Source of the DNA: JBBRLG01 sp038231495
GTDB lineage: Bacteria; Planctomycetota; Planctomycetia; Gemmatales; Gemmataceae
Assembly: GCA_038231495.1 (NCBI GenBank)
Contig: JBBRLG010000512.1
Coordinates: 1 to 5,357 of the forward strand
Length of the DNA: 5,357 nt
Direction of reading: 5' to 3'
The position numbers were made by a program, and so were the translations under genes. The notes under the pieces are model-generated. The model was not told the origin of the DNA and searched no databases. It saw only the letters and a program-made list of their open reading frames with translations. Shown piece after piece: positions 5,322 through 5,357 of the stretch (position 1 is the stretch's first letter; each line of letters starts with the position of its first letter).

Positions 5322-5355
5322 GAGCCGCAAAGGGTGTTTATACTGCCCGCGGCTC
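5322..5355. repeat. Hairpin at the right edge (7-bp stem)
   Basis: GAGCCGC (5322-5328) and GCGGCTC (5349-5355) are perfect inverted repeats; GGG (5332-5334) and CCC (5346-5348) can pair inside. No T tract follows on the minus strand, and the plus-strand continuation is outside the window. It could be a terminator for a gene read from either side. The stretch 5207-5321 between it and the feo promoter holds no gene or other structure I can support, only a short CCAAAT direct repeat (5262-5276). Confidence 0.4.
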
Positions 5356-5357
5356 GA

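Noticed and set aside
5337..5344. TATACT (plus) or TATAAA (minus) as a -10 element at the right edge
   Set aside because: No -35 at proper spacing on the plus strand, and the minus-strand -35 would be outside the window.

Overview
The window is about 5.4 kb of GC-rich bacterial DNA that is mostly coding. The style of the genes (FeoB with a long coiled-coil insert, a tandem feoA pair, a Cys-cluster membrane protein) and of the intergenic repeats (a CCGGGAGCGTAAGC inverted repeat, a C7/G7/G9 tract) suggests a planctomycete. That assignment is inference from recalled patterns; there is no rRNA or other marker gene here to prove it.

Layout from left to right. Positions 1-162 are non-coding and begin with a C7...G7-TT-G9 hairpin/G-run. 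A plus-strand gene (163-1176) encodes an RbsC-type ABC sugar transporter permease; its ATPase and binding protein are not in the window. All other recognisable genes are on the minus strand. At 1181-1723, convergent with the permease and only 4 bp away, is a single-pass membrane protein with an N-terminal Cys cluster. Its upstream region (1724-1913) holds a sigma70-like promoter and, between that promoter and the gene, a strong intrinsic terminator. This terminator can end the feo operon and could also define a leader RNA of about 70 nt.

The main content is a ferrous iron uptake operon read right to left: feoA-like (Cys-rich, 4875-5114), feoA (4602-4832), feoB (2212-4605), then, after a 29-bp-arm inverted repeat, a 66-residue FeoB-associated Cys-rich membrane protein (1914-2114). 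feoA and feoB overlap by ATGA. Upstream of the operon lies a sigma70-like promoter (TTGACT-16-TAAATT) whose predicted start is covered by a perfect TTGAGA-N5-TCTCAA palindrome with the core layout of a Fur box. This suggests iron-repressed transcription.

Working model: Fe2+ crosses the inner membrane through the GTPase-gated FeoB channel, the two cytosolic SH3-like FeoA proteins modulate FeoB, and the small Cys-rich membrane protein fills the accessory slot that FeoC occupies in enterobacteria. I see no wholly new system. The points most worth following up are the Fur-like site, the promoter-terminator leader at 1767-1838, the inverted repeat after feoB, the unequal FeoA pair and the FeoB insert.
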